A DNA stretch of 64,000 nt from Rhodamnia argentea (Eukaryota > Streptophyta > Magnoliopsida > Myrtales > Myrtaceae): assembly GCF_020921035.1 (NCBI RefSeq), contig NC_063155.1, forward strand, positions 22,251,294 to 22,315,293. The letters are read 5' to 3'. Numbering within the stretch: the first letter of the stretch is position 1; every line of letters begins with the position of its first letter. This document shows, piece by piece, positions 48,823 through 62,722 of the stretch. The notes under the pieces are model-generated. The model searched no databases. It had not been told where the DNA came from and saw nothing but the letters and a program-made list of their open reading frames with translations. A program made the position numbers and the translations under genes.

Positions 48823-51800
48823 ATGGCCGAGAGCCCCGAGACCAGCGACGCCGTCCCTCTGTTCGAGAAGGCTTATCACGCCAACTGTCCCGGGTGCAAG
48901 GTCGACCGCCTCAAGCAGGAGCGACGAGGGATCCCTTACAGGGACCTGTCTTTCATTTGGATCGTCTCTTTATGCACCGGTTAGCCCGGCTGACTCTGTC
49001 CTTCGCGTTCATGAACCTCGTCTTTCGAGTTTCCGCAGTGTTCATGGAACTTGTGGTTGCGCAATCTATTGGTAGAGACTGTTGTGGCGCATGAAACGGT
49101 TATGTGTGCTCTCGTCTTGTGTCGAAGGATAGTAACTTGAAGGGACGTTCAACGCAAATTTAGCTATCTAGTTAACCCAGTTTGCTACGTGGTGCGTGTT
49201 GCTGTTTTAGTTAAGTACTGCACAATGAAATGGAGTACGTTCTACTATTCTATTCCATGTATGTCCTCTGATGAATTTGAGTCTAACATGACTGGAATAC
49301 GTAGTAGCTGCACTAAGTTTTAAATCTTCTTGCTTTAATCCTCTCTGTCACGGTGGACAAGTTTGTTGTTTTTAAGTAGTCAATCGACAGATTTGGTCGA
49401 TTCAAATGTAAACGAGTGTTCATGTTAAAGGGTGGACGATAAAAAAAAGGTTTAATGAGGCATTTTATTGTTTGACGAGTATTTGAGTGCTATGTTGTTT
49501 TCTTTACCTTTAACTTGTTTGTTCTGATGATGTCACGCTTGTTTCTTTTCCCGAATTTATGTAAAAGCACCTGTTTTATTTAATTTTGGATTTATTATGA
49601 CATAACTTCGCATTTAGATTTTGGGGGGATCATACTTTCTCCTGTAGTGTTAGATGATATCATCATGCTCTTATAATTCATCTGCCTGCTTTGTTTCAGC
49701 TCTGCCGATCTCGTCACTTTTTCCATTTCTGTACTTCATGGTACGTATCTCCCTTCCTAATAAGAACTCACTTTAATCATTGCAAGATGAAGTGTGAATC
49801 CTTTCCTCCTGCTGGTTTCTTAATTCTATAAGCATGCACAAAAACATAGATTAAGTGGTTGTCACAGTGAAGCACTTCCTTCATTGACTCAATTACAATT
49901 CCTACCGTAAAGTTTTCTGTGCATCATTCTTGAACTCGCATTTGTCATTCTGCCGGTATTAAATGCTTTTTTTCGAGGCCTTGGTTAGGGTTGTCTCCAC
50001 TCCAATTCAAATTTTGACAAAGGCAGATGGAAGCTTTAATTTCAGCCCATATGATCACTCTGATGGTACTCCAACATGTAGAATGAGTTACATGTCGAGA
50101 CTGATTTACCTTTTCCTATTTCAAGCTAGATGTCAAAGCTCCTCAGGAGCATAATTTTTTTCAATTATGTCCTTGTACTTCCCATTCTGTATCTTACTAG
50201 GACAATTAATCGCAACTTCTACTCTCGGATCGGAGACTTCCATATCGCAAAGAGAGAGGAAGACATTGGTTTCTATGCTGGATTTGTAGGTAATGTTGAG
50301 AAATTAATTTGTTTTCATTTTAAGGGTAAATGAAATAAATGGTCCCCGAACTTTGGCCTAATGTACAATGTGGTCCTTGAACTTTAAACTTGTTCAATGT
50401 GATCTCCGGAATTTTGGTACATGTTTAATTTAGTCCCTGAATTGTATGAAAATGTTTAATATTGTCCTTGAACTTGAATTATGGAAGGACAACATCAAAC
50501 ATATTCCTACAAGGACTAAATTTAACATATACCATAAGTCTAAGACCATATTGACCAAATTAAAAGTTCATGGACTATATTGCACTTTGGGCTAAAGTCC
50601 AAAGACCACATTGAACATTGGGCCCAAGTTCAGAGACCATTTGTGTCATTATCCCAATCTTTAATTACATGTTGATGAGGATCTTCTTTTTAGGGTCTTC
50701 ATTCATGGTGGGAAGAGCTCTGACATCTGTTTTCTGGGGAGTTGTAGCAGATAGATATGGTCGAAAACCAGTTATTTTGATCGGCACATTCTCAGTGTTA
50801 GCCTTTTTCCTCCTTTGGCAACTGCAATGGAAATGAAACTAAGAAGCTCCTTCGAATGTGTGTTAACAGTCATTTGTCATCAGGGTTATCCTCAATGCTC
50901 TCTTTGGCCTGAGCACTAGTTTCTGGATGGCCCTTTGTACACGTTTTCTTCTGGGATGCTTCAACAGTCTACTGGGTACTATAAGGGTATGGTTTCTTTC
51001 TGTATGCTTAGATTTTAGTTGCATTATAACCACTGTAGGGCAGGTTATTTGGTTCCTTTTCCGGACATGCTAATCTGCAGCTGTTCCTTTGGTTTGTTCT
51101 GATTTAGGCTTATGCCACAGAGGTTTCTAGAGAAGAACACCGTGCTCTCACTCTATCAGTTGTAAGAAATTTAGCCTCTGTTCTCTGGCCCAAAACAGCT
51201 TCCGATGCGGTAGCAATTTACTCTAGTGCTTTTCATTTCAGGTCAGTACATCGAGAGGCATAGGGCTCATCATCGGCCCTGCTATTGGAGGTTTCTTTGC
51301 ACAGGTGTGGGCTTTACTGCTGCTCAATTTCCCTGGTTGTCATGCATGATGGGTTTACAAGCCCTTTACTTTTTACCTTATATTCTTGAATTCATCAATA
51401 AACACTGTTGTGACATCGAATTACCTTTAACATATTCTGGGAGAAACACTTTGTTGGATAATTCTCAATCTACCGACTCAATATATCTGAAACCAATGTT
51501 CCAGGAGTACTTCACCAGTAAGATAGAGCTTGAAAGGTGGAAGTTGGTGACCTGTAAAATGTTCTGGCAATTTTCGTACTTTTTTCTTATTGCTAATTTC
51601 ACGTTCACGTATGATTTTCTGTCAATCTCCTTTTTCTATTGGTTTTGCGCGGCAAAGATTTTCATTCTCAGGTGGTTTCTATCCATAGAAGTCATTGCAA
51701 CAAGGATTATTATTCAACAAACTAAAATTGATGAATCATTGTCCTTCAATTGTGCCAGGGCCTGAGCTTCAATTTTGTGGGAGGAAATTATGAATTTTCT

Positions 51801-54800
51801 TAATCTCATTCTTATCCCTTTAGCTGTCTGGAAATCTTTTTGGACTTATTTCTTACAGTTTATCTTTGGATGCATCAGCCTGCAGAAAAATATCCATTTT
51901 TGTTCTCTCAAAGCTCTATCTTTGGAAGGTATATATGACTATCATTTTGATAAAGATTCCATGGACAACCTTTCTATCCATCTTTACATGCTGGTAATTT
52001 AACCTCTCATGAATTTATGCATCTTTGCAGATATCCCTACTTCTTGCCGTGCCTCCTAATATCGATTTACGCGGCAGGAGTATTTATTTCTTGCTGGTGG
52101 CTACCTGTAAGTTTCAAATGACATTCTAATATTCTTATTCAATCAGGAATGGCATTTTTCGGTCTTGTAAAGCTGAATTCATCGATTCAAAGTCACATTT
52201 CAAAAGTCCAGCATGTTTTTGTCCCTTTGAAATTTGAGTGAAAACAAGCAACATAGAAGATTTTATCCGATTTGGAACCAAGAGGATCATAGACTGGAGT
52301 TGTTGCGAACATGCATATGCTCTATGTGCACTGTTACCTTTGTCCAAGTTGGTCGATAAAATAATTCCTTTTGTAACTCAAGGACTTGATTTTTCTTTTA
52401 TTGAATCATTGGAAGTCCGGATCAGCCAATCCGTTGATGTAGAGTCATCAATAACTTCACGTGCGAGAAAAGTTGAAAGTAGGGGAAATGAAGCTATAAA
52501 TTTACTTGTTTGAAATGGCCATAATTCTTCACGATAGTACTGAACTATGTTGTTTTGCTCAAATTACCATTCTTCTAGTATGACTCGGTTATAACTTAGT
52601 GGTAATTGCTTAAGCAAAGTTGTTATAAAATAGTCATGACAATGCAGGAAACATTGCACATGCATGAAAGCACAGTTGGTAGGGATTCATGTGATTCATC
52701 TGATGCTACAAAACATGATACAGAAGTTGAGGAACAGAAAACTTATGAAGATAATCTCCTCAAGAATTGGCCTCTGATGTCCACTATCATTGTTTATTGT
52801 GTTTTCTCGCTTCAAGAAATTGCTTACTCAGAGGTAAATTTTGTTCTTATCCGTTATATCTCTCTGATAGTGCTCACAAACATGGTACATATTTCTATAA
52901 CGTAAGTGATAGAATCTACTCAAGTTCAGGATTGGCGAGGTCAATGATCTGCAACTCAGATTGAGGTCATAGGTACCTGAGGCTGATCCTTTTATCTGCC
53001 TAAGGTTATATAAGGTCCGGTATAAGTTCATGATTCAGGGTCTAACTCGTGTTTAGGGCATCTGCTTTCGGCTTCTGTGGTTGTTTCAAAGGTGTCTTTA
53101 CTGCCTTAAGTTAGTTCATTTTGTTTGATGGTAAATCATCGTTCCAACTTTGAACATTAGGTGCATCCTCAGTCTCAAGAATTCTCTCGTTATTTTTCAT
53201 TCTTGTGGTCCATGACACTGAGCAAGATTCGGATCAGTTACTTTTTTTGAGAAAACATGGAAGGTCTTAAAACATGCTATAAAATCAACTGCCCTTCTAT
53301 TCATTCACAGATATTCTCACTGTGGGCTGTCAGTGAAAGAAAGTATGGAGGGCTGAACTTTTCATCTCAAGATGTTGGTGAAGTTCTAGCTATTTCAGGT
53401 ACATACCCACCAGGCTCATGATATAGAAAACTGGTTTGCCAGTAAAGTAGGTGTTTGGTCTATTTGCAACATGTGCTTGCCAACTTGGAATATCAGGAAA
53501 AGTTCCTTATGCAATGACAAAGGGAAGCTTCTTTTTCTTGAGTAACTGGGTTGCTCGGTCATCTGTGTTATCTTAGTTTGTCTTCATATCATTGGAGAAG
53601 TGAGGACAACTGGACTTACCAAGAAGGCTGGAATATTGGGTAGCAAGAGTGATAGAGGGTTTATGTGTTTTTTGATTCTTTCTATTTATTATTTATTTGG
53701 TTTTATTTTATTTTTTATTTTTTTGGGAGGGGGTGGGGGGGTGGGGGAAGATGTTGTTGAAAGAGGCAACAACTGCGATATCATTACAAAGTTTATAGTT
53801 AACTGTGGATTCTAATGTCTAATGTCTCATCGAGTTCAGTACTTAATACTGTAAGCTTAGGTTGACTTGCACTGCATCATCGGATTATATGGTTCAACAG
53901 TTTAGCTAACCTGTGGGAATGGCAATGTCATCAGGGCTTGGTCTTTTACTATTCCAACTTCTTCTATATCCACGGGTCGAGAAAATTCTTGGGCCGATAA
54001 TGATCACTCAACTATCAGCTGTAAAGTTTGATCTTTCACCTACTTTCTTCATTTCATTTTTTAAATTGTAGTTTTTGCAATAGAGTTGAAAATTAATGTT
54101 TGGTTACTTGTTCCAGGGCATATCTATCCCATTGCTGTCAAGTTACCCTTATATAGCCATGCTTTCTGGGTTGACGCTTCACATAGCAATAAATTTTGCA
54201 TCCATATTAAGGAATGCTCTCTCTGTGAGTATTTGCTGCTCTTACAAGTACAGGGAATAATCATTTTCTGCCTCAAGTTTTCTCTCTTTTTGTCATTTTC
54301 TAATTACCGTTTGTTGTCAAAATATGTAATCACAATTGTTTGTTGTATTATCTGGTTGTCAAAGTGATTCGTTTCCTGAGAATTCACAGAACATGTATTT
54401 GATCAATTTCTGTTTTTCTTGATGATTTGAGCCATATGCGATGAAGATGGATCGGAATAGCACTAACATTTTCACAATTACTTATCCTTTTTCATTTTAA
54501 TTGTTCTATGAGCCTCGCAGTGTCCTTAGCTTAATCTGAATCCTGAGGGTGTGTTTTGCTGAGCAGTTTGCAGACTAGAAATAACCTGATATTGATAAGG
54601 CCTCCTTTGAGTAATTTCTTGCGATGACATATTTTGTCATGCTGTTGTTCATGTTGTCATTGTAATTGGATGTCTTTTTCTTGAGTAGAAACCTTTCCAT
54701 TGCATATATCACACGATATGATTTATCAAACCTATGCAGGTATCTGGGGTCACAGGAATATTCATATTGCTCAACAATGCTGTTGTAAGTTTACTGTCCG

Positions 54801-57298
54801 CGAGTTACAGAATAATTTGTATAGGCATTCAATTTAATCTGTCTTTTAGTGTGAGAACCTAGCTTAGCATGATTGTTGTGTTTAGGACATTCTCTTTTCA
54901 CCTTCTACTGCTTTGCAGCCCCAGCACCAAAGAGGAGCTGCTAATGGTATTTCCATGACTGCAATGTCTATCTCAAAGGCATTTGGCCCTGCATGCGGAG
55001 GTGCCCTGTAAGTCAAATTAATGTAATTAAGATCTAGTTGATATCTGCTCATTGTAAAAAGTATGTATGGAGCTTGCAGTAGAGGCAGCAGCCAACTTAC
55101 TGAAAGAGTAGTGCTATGTGATGCCAAAAATTAAAGTACAAAGCCAAACATTTCTAAATTCCCTAAACCAGCTCTCGGAATGTCAAAGATCTTAGTGTTG
55201 CCAGAGAGATCAAAAAATCATTTTCTTTGCATTCCTTCTCATGCAGTGCTTCTGTATTCCTCTTCTCCATTACTTTAGTAATTAGGTATTGGCTGAAATT
55301 TTTTCACTCTTCATAGAAATTTGTGCATGTCTTCACAGAGTACTCTGCGAAGATGACTTCTGCGGAGGGGCGAGTAGCAGGGACAGATTTGCACAACCAC
55401 ATTTTTTTCCTTCTTAGCTCTTCTCAAACATAGGCATCTGACTCCTCCTTTTGGCTTACCAATTGGTTTTTGGTATGTCTCTGTCCCAGAAAAATTGATC
55501 ATCAGACTCAAAACCGATTGAAATTTGCCCTGTCAAAGCTAAGACACCCCTTAAAAGTGGCATTAATGTACATAATTTGCTAACTTAGAATAAATCTAGA
55601 TGTGGCAATTCGTTCAGTTAATTGATAGAAATATTTGGATAAACCTTCTTACTTTTTTGGAGTCTTGCAATTGTAAGATTGAAGCTGGAGTATTCAAAAG
55701 CAATGGGTAGAGTTGCTTGTGGTAGCGTCTAAACATGGACAACTGAGTCACGATGGGTCTGGGATCCAGCGTCAAGCGTGTATAGTTCTCGATTGTCTCT
55801 ACTCTTAGTGTCTAGTCGGAAAAGGCCACTGTGGATCTGGGACTGGGATAGCTTTCCTTTTCAGGTGAGAGTGTACTAGTTCCCCCATGTTCTCATTATA
55901 AGTAGGTTCCATAGATCTCATTCGTATTATGATAATCTGATTTGTAGGGAATTCAGGATATTCCTAATATCTCTTTTAGCCTTTCTTAAGCTTGCTCTGC
56001 TTTGAGTACATATCATCTCATCTGAATGAACCAGCTTCTCTAATTAGAGTCGCACATAAATGCTTGAACTGTAAGTTCACTTGGTCAATGCTAAAAAGTG
56101 ATGGATATTAAGGTAGTTTATCTGGCGGTATGTGAACATCACTGCTCCAGTAACTTCTTTTCCTTTTTCTCATCTCTATTCTGCAGGTTTTCTTGGGCCC
56201 AGAAGCGGCAAGTAGCGACCTTCCTCCCTGGTATACACTTATGCTCGCATTGTTGATAGTCTGTTTAAAAATAAATTCTTCCAGCACCTGTTTGAGTGGG
56301 AGGGTTTGGTATAAACTCAGCATGCACCTTTACTATTGATGGATTGCGGATATTTATGTCCCCATTCTTGAAAATTATCTAGTTGCTCCGCTTTACCTAG
56401 CACTATAGCAAGTTTAATTATTTCTTGACTCTGCTTTCAGACAATGAGACGAAAAAACTATTGTTTTTTTAAGTTGGCTGTCTGTGCATGACATTTTACA
56501 GTGATTAACATCCCGTTTGCATCTGAGGATGTCACTATCCCAAGAGTTATAATAAAGTATCTATCTTAGCAAGGATCTCAAACTGCTAGGACCATACAGG
56601 ATTGCAATTAAAAATCTCGATCCTGTGCATCCTTTACAATGTATGAGCTCATTTTTCATATGAACTTAGGATTATTTAAAATCCAGTGATCACTTTGCAT
56701 ATTACTAATCACTAGATTAATGATATATTTTGGAATTTTGGATTATGTGAATGTAGACTTAAATCCTAGGTTTATGGATGCTATCGTCTTTTGTAGTTTC
56801 GATTTCAGCAAACGCTCATCTATAATTATTCAACTTTTCTTTGTATGTTACAAGATTTGCATGATTTCAAGGATCTCTTCTCTGGTGTCCTACGCTGACT
56901 TTGATTAAGCAAAATGCCAGAGCACGTGCTGCTTCTTGTTTCACATTAATGTCATTTTCATCCTACCACCATCAACTTTTCTAATTCAAACATTAATGTC
57001 ATTAAATTGCAACGACATTTGCAAAAATGGTGGCACATGCTGATGTAATGTTACTAATCAGCTCTTTGAGCTTTAAGATGGTTGTGACTGTCCACGAGTT
57101 ATATCCACATCTCTTCCTTGTTCCTCTGCATTCCATATGACCAAATTACTTCTTGCAGCCTGTGCCTCATTTTTCTGGAATGCAGGTGATCAAATGGTCT
57201 TCTTCGTATTGAACTTGCTTCAGATGATCGGATTGATTCTCACCTTCAAGCCTTTCTTGGCCCAACCCCGTGAGCGAAGAGCAGTTTCCCTTACTTGA
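48823..57298 (+). CDS. ZIFL: ZIF-like (zinc induced facilitator) MFS transporter, 17 exons, 488 aa
   Basis: Major facilitator of the ZIF1/ZIFL family (vacuolar or plasma membrane; zinc-nicotianamine, potassium or auxin-related transport in Arabidopsis). Exons: 48823-48979, 49700-49740, 50229-50289, 50694-50796, 50884-50986, 51108-51161, 51242-51304, 51879-51928, 52031-52106, 52648-52833, 53311-53398, 53935-54020, 54117-54224, 54740-54784, 54919-55007, 56187-56230, 57186-57298. They give one open frame of 1467 nt. Seen: the family CPGCKVDRLKQ segment near the N-terminus, MFS motif ADRYGRKP after TM2, a helix-rich N half, a hydrophilic central loop (ETLHMHES onward) and a C half ending near LTFKPFL. 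About 12 TM segments are expected. One oddity: the best acceptor for exon 3 (before 50229) reads GG rather than AG. A canonical pair (exon 2 to 49744, exon 3 from 50236) would also keep the frame, giving 487 aa. Confidence 0.9.
50324..50655. mobile_element. MITE-like TIR element filling ZIF-like intron 3
   Basis: About 332 bp. The right end, reverse-complemented, begins GGGATAATGACACAAATGGT and goes on GAACTTGGGCCCAATGT; the left end reads GGGTAAATGAAATAAATGGT then GAACTTTGGCCTAATGT. The arms stay complementary for more than 60 bp. It belongs to the same family as 4918-5227. The host intron is 50290-50693, so only about 34 bp on the left and 38 bp on the right are not element. No obvious target duplication. 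Confidence 0.75.
53725..53747 (+). other. G-quadruplex-prone G tract in ZIF-like intron 11
   Basis: Four G runs of 3, 5, 7 and 5 separated by single A or T, on the sense strand, so the pre-mRNA would also carry it. By the usual G3+N1-7 rule this is a strong quadruplex motif. It could also be an assembly-sensitive homopolymer. Confidence 0.7.
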
Positions 57299-57921
57299 AG
57301 TAACAGGAGGTTCTCATAAATGTATATAAGCCTACTCTTCTAGGCCTTTGACTTTAGTCTAGCAGTGGGCGTTATATATACATACAGGTATAGCATTGCA
57401 TACAGATCCTAATGTGTCATGCGCTGGAAAATATCTGGATAAATAAGATTTACGCTTACACAAATGTATTCATACTGGACATGTCCGCTTGTCCATTTGG
57501 TGCACATCATTATGCTTATCGAAGAAGCTTGACTTGGCGCGTTTGTTAAAACTGCCTCACATTTGTAGTGTTGGAGATAGGAAGCCGCCATCAAAACGGC
57601 GTGAATAAGGCTGTAGACGTTTCGGCTTTTAGAGGAAGAAACACTTGAGGAGGCTTTGCTTGGCTCCGTTGGGCTTACCTCCCTTCGAGGGCTTGCCACT
57701 GCTTGTGCTGGTCAATTTCCTCTCTACCCTCTTTTCCCTTCTCCTGCCATTAAAAGTTATAGAGATCGTTAGGTGGGACAAAAGAACAAAAGCCCAAGGC
57801 CATCTCTTTTCCTGCTTTATTTCTTTGTTTTTTTTTATTTATTGTTCTTGCATCGAGGACAAAGATTGTCCCGATTCATTCTTCTGTCCTTGGTAGATTT
57901 CATGAGGCAATAGGACGCACT

Positions 57922-57926
<5 letters not shown>

Positions 57927-57959
<33 letters not shown>
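57927..57959. repeat. (GA)n microsatellite
   Basis: About 16 uninterrupted GA units, 0.6 kb beyond the ZIF-like stop codon. Confidence 0.95.
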
Positions 57960-57960
<1 letters not shown>

Positions 57961-58918
57961 AGATGCGAAATCAATAATGATGCGTCAAGTAGCTTCAAGT
58001 ATCATTCCCGCCAAGCCATAATGGTGGGTAATGCCAAGGGCATAAAAGGTGATTGCAAAGGATGGCCTCCCTATGGAAAAATTCTATTCGGGCATGGACT
58101 TAGCTATCCGAGTCAAATTCTCTTTTGTGGTCTGCCTTGTGAAATTCTATCGGTGTCACGTCCAGCGAATCTCCTAATCTAGAGGTCCACATGGCGAGAG
58201 AGGAGGCAAACACCAGTATTCTCTAGGGAGCAGTCGATAGGGGCATGTGATGCAATAGCACAACACACCCTTTCTGGGAGGAAAAAAAAAAGGAGTGATT
58301 TCATATCCAAGTTTAAGAACTAAAAATATGATCAATGGACAGATAGATGAGATATTCAATTACAACATAAGAAGAGATGCGATATTGTATTTGAATGAAT
58401 ACTACCTTTATCACGATAATTTGCATCGGTATCTCAGTATTTAGGTGAACAGACAGCCTTATTTTTAGATCGTTAAGACCTCTTCAGGCCAAGGATTTAA
58501 CTGGGAAAATATTCCTAGCATTCATGCAAAACATTCAAAAAAAAAAAAACTCGCTTCAACAGTTTTGGACGAATGACATATTGAAATTTTTCTAAACACT
58601 AATAAAGGATATAACAAAATCTCAAAACGTTTTGTGGGTTGTCTTGGGCTTTCAGCCTTTTGAAAGTTGATTTTACCCTAAAGATGTTTTGAAAGAAATT
58701 ACCAAACACCTAAATTTTGGCCCAAAGGGCTTTGGACATCCAAACCCCCTTGGGAAAGCCCTTCCCAAACGCAGCCTATATGTTATTCTCCATTTTCCTC
58801 TTTCAAGGTTTTCTTTTGAAGTGCGTCCTCCACTGGGCCAATCAAGCTCTTTGTACCAAAGGTGGGCCCATCCAGATAAAGACGCAATGATTTCAAGCTT
58901 ATGGACCCCTTTCCAGTT

Positions 58919-58940
58919 TTTTTTTTTTTTTTATCGCACG
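58919..58940 (-). mobile_element. Micro-insertion: poly(T) plus ATCGCACG, 13-bp target duplication
   Basis: Twenty-two bases between perfect copies of CCCCTTTCCAGTT (58906-58918 and 58941-58953). On the minus strand it reads CGTGCGAT followed by poly(A). Confidence 0.75.
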
Positions 58941-59493
58941 CCCCTTTCCAGTTAACGACACTGTATTCTCCCAGTTCACATACCATAAAACTCATTATCT
59001 AAACGAAACAAATCACGTCAGTGTCATCCCACTAAATCCACAAGAAATTTATGCAAAACTTCTACCCGAGCCCACGCAATTATACGACTCACATAGATCT
59101 GCAAGGACAACACAAAGCGTAAATGCACAAACTTTCGAGGAAGGCGAAACAAGCCGTAGATCCTTGCCGTATCTTTCTCTGGAAAATTCGCACTAAAGCA
59201 TCCAAGAGGGCAAAAGCTATTACGAGATCCTCTTATCTTCACTTTCACTTTTTGGATCAAACCAGATTGCACTTAAATTGTTTTACCGACTTCTTGTTTA
59301 TTTGTTCGGTCACCGTAATTGCGCATCTACAAAAGTTGAACTAACCTTCAAAAGAAAAATAGAATCTCAAGGGGTGGCCAAGATTCACTGATCTTTGAAC
59401 GCAAGAAGGGGTTACAAACATATTCCCCAAGGGGGATTTTTTAGGACAACCGCCCAACGCGGCCGCAAAAAAAGTTCACACCACAAATATGTT

Positions 59494-59513
59494 TTTTTTT
59501 TTTTTTGGTCGAG
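59494..59513 (-). mobile_element. Micro-insertion: poly(T) plus GGTCGAG, 17-bp target duplication
   Basis: Twenty bases between CACACCACAAATATGTT (59477-59493) and CACACCACAAATGTGTT (59514-59530), which differ at one position. On the minus strand it reads CTCGACC followed by poly(A); the ACC before the A run recurs in other members. Confidence 0.75.
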
Positions 59514-59765
59514 CACACCACAAATGTGTTCAAAAGCAAGGGAATGGAGATATAAGACCAGGGTCAATGATGTAATGAATCATCTCCAACGATGTGGTTT
59601 AGAAAAGTTGGAATCCACGAGCCAGGGTCACATAATGACGCGCAGATAACTGTACTCTCCGTTCCCACCTTAATAAGCAGGAAGACCAAAAACTTACTGA
59701 ATGACAACTTACCGAATTGCGAACGAGAAGTTCGGAAATGCATCGACTCAAGTACCCAAATTTCC

Positions 59766-59790
59766 ATCTGACCAAAAAAAAAAAAAAAAT
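59766..59790 (+). mobile_element. Micro-insertion: ATCTGACC plus poly(A), about 13-bp target duplication
   Basis: Twenty-five bases between TACCCAAATTTCC (59753-59765) and TACGCAAATTTCC (59791-59803), 12 of 13 alike with a perfect 9-bp core. This copy has the poly(A) on the plus strand. Confidence 0.65.
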
Positions 59791-60965
59791 TACGCAAATT
59801 TCCTGCGAATGCCTACCTCCTTCGTCTTGCCTTTTACCTTATGGACAAGATAATGTCATCCCAGCGGGCGGATTTATGCAATTAACTCATTGGAATTACT
59901 TGAAGTATGATAATATCAACCTCCTGCTCTTAGATTGGTATCCCACTTTGGTTTTCACATTCGCCCTTATGAGGGTTACTTGAAGGAGACGAATTCCGTC
60001 TCACAAACAAATTCAACCATCCAAGCCCCACAAACATGAAAAGTCCCTACTCAGCCCGAACAAACCTTACACGCACCTCCATTGCTCAAACAGGCCAATT
60101 AAACTAGTATCTACTCAACAGAACTCGTGACGGCTCTTGGATAAGAAATCGATATTTGGGTTACAGAATTGGACAAGTACAACCAGGAAGAGGACTCCCA
60201 GCACTCAATAAAGGTTCGGATGATCTTGAAACTGAAATGAATTTCCTTTTAGCAAATAATGTGAGCGAGCGAGATACGGGGGAATTGCAAATCGAATCAA
60301 GTCCCCAATTTCGTGTAAAAGAAGTGGCAAGACATGAAGAGGCAAAAGGTAGCAACCCAAAGTGGTTTTAAATCACACTAATCCGACAATGAACAAGCAA
60401 AAGGGGATAAATCATCAAATAGAAAGGAATCAAATCCAGCTTTCCGGATTACCTTTATCCAAAACCTGCTATTGTTCGGCACATTTCCAAAGGAAATCCA
60501 CCAACAAGTGGTCGACTGTGAAACCAATTAGATGCCACACTACCACTGTCGATATGCAAGCAATCATTCAAGCCACTGATGGAGAATACGAGACTCCAAT
60601 TTCCTATAAGGCAAGAAGCATTCACACAAAAACTGCAAAGATCTAAACTAGCAACCAGAATTGCCATAAACAAGGTGGAAAACAGCTGTTCACCAATTGT
60701 TCTAAATTCATGTAGCAAAGTAAGAGGCATAAAAAAAAGAGAGAAGGAAACTAAAGGCCGACTAAACTAACATTGAAAGCAGACCAAACAAGCAAACATA
60801 CAGAGAAAAAGTGCCACTCAAGGATGCAAAATAAGGAAGAAACCACCCAACAAAAGCTACTGACACAATTCATGAGTCCCTAGGAAATAAAGTGTCATCA
60901 ACTTATCTGTCCTGTTCCCTTTTCATTCAATCATACGCAATTAGAGGACTGGTTTAGGGGTGTTC

Positions 60966-62722
<1,757 letters not shown>

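Larger units (their letters stand above)
57299..60965. other. Convergent ZIF-like/calmodulin intergenic region
   Basis: Holds the 3' UTRs of both genes, a (GA)n tract, three micro-insertions (58.9-59.8 kb) and otherwise AT-rich sequence. A minus-strand stretch at about 57630-57735 can be read as a Lys/Ser/Gly-rich peptide, but no family is recognised. No gene supported. Confidence 0.55.

Noticed and set aside
57409..57735. Minus-strand frames after the ZIF-like gene, including a Lys/Ser/Gly-rich peptide with an apparent acceptor before it
   Set aside because: No upstream exon could be found and no family recognised; more likely the antisense of the 3' flank.
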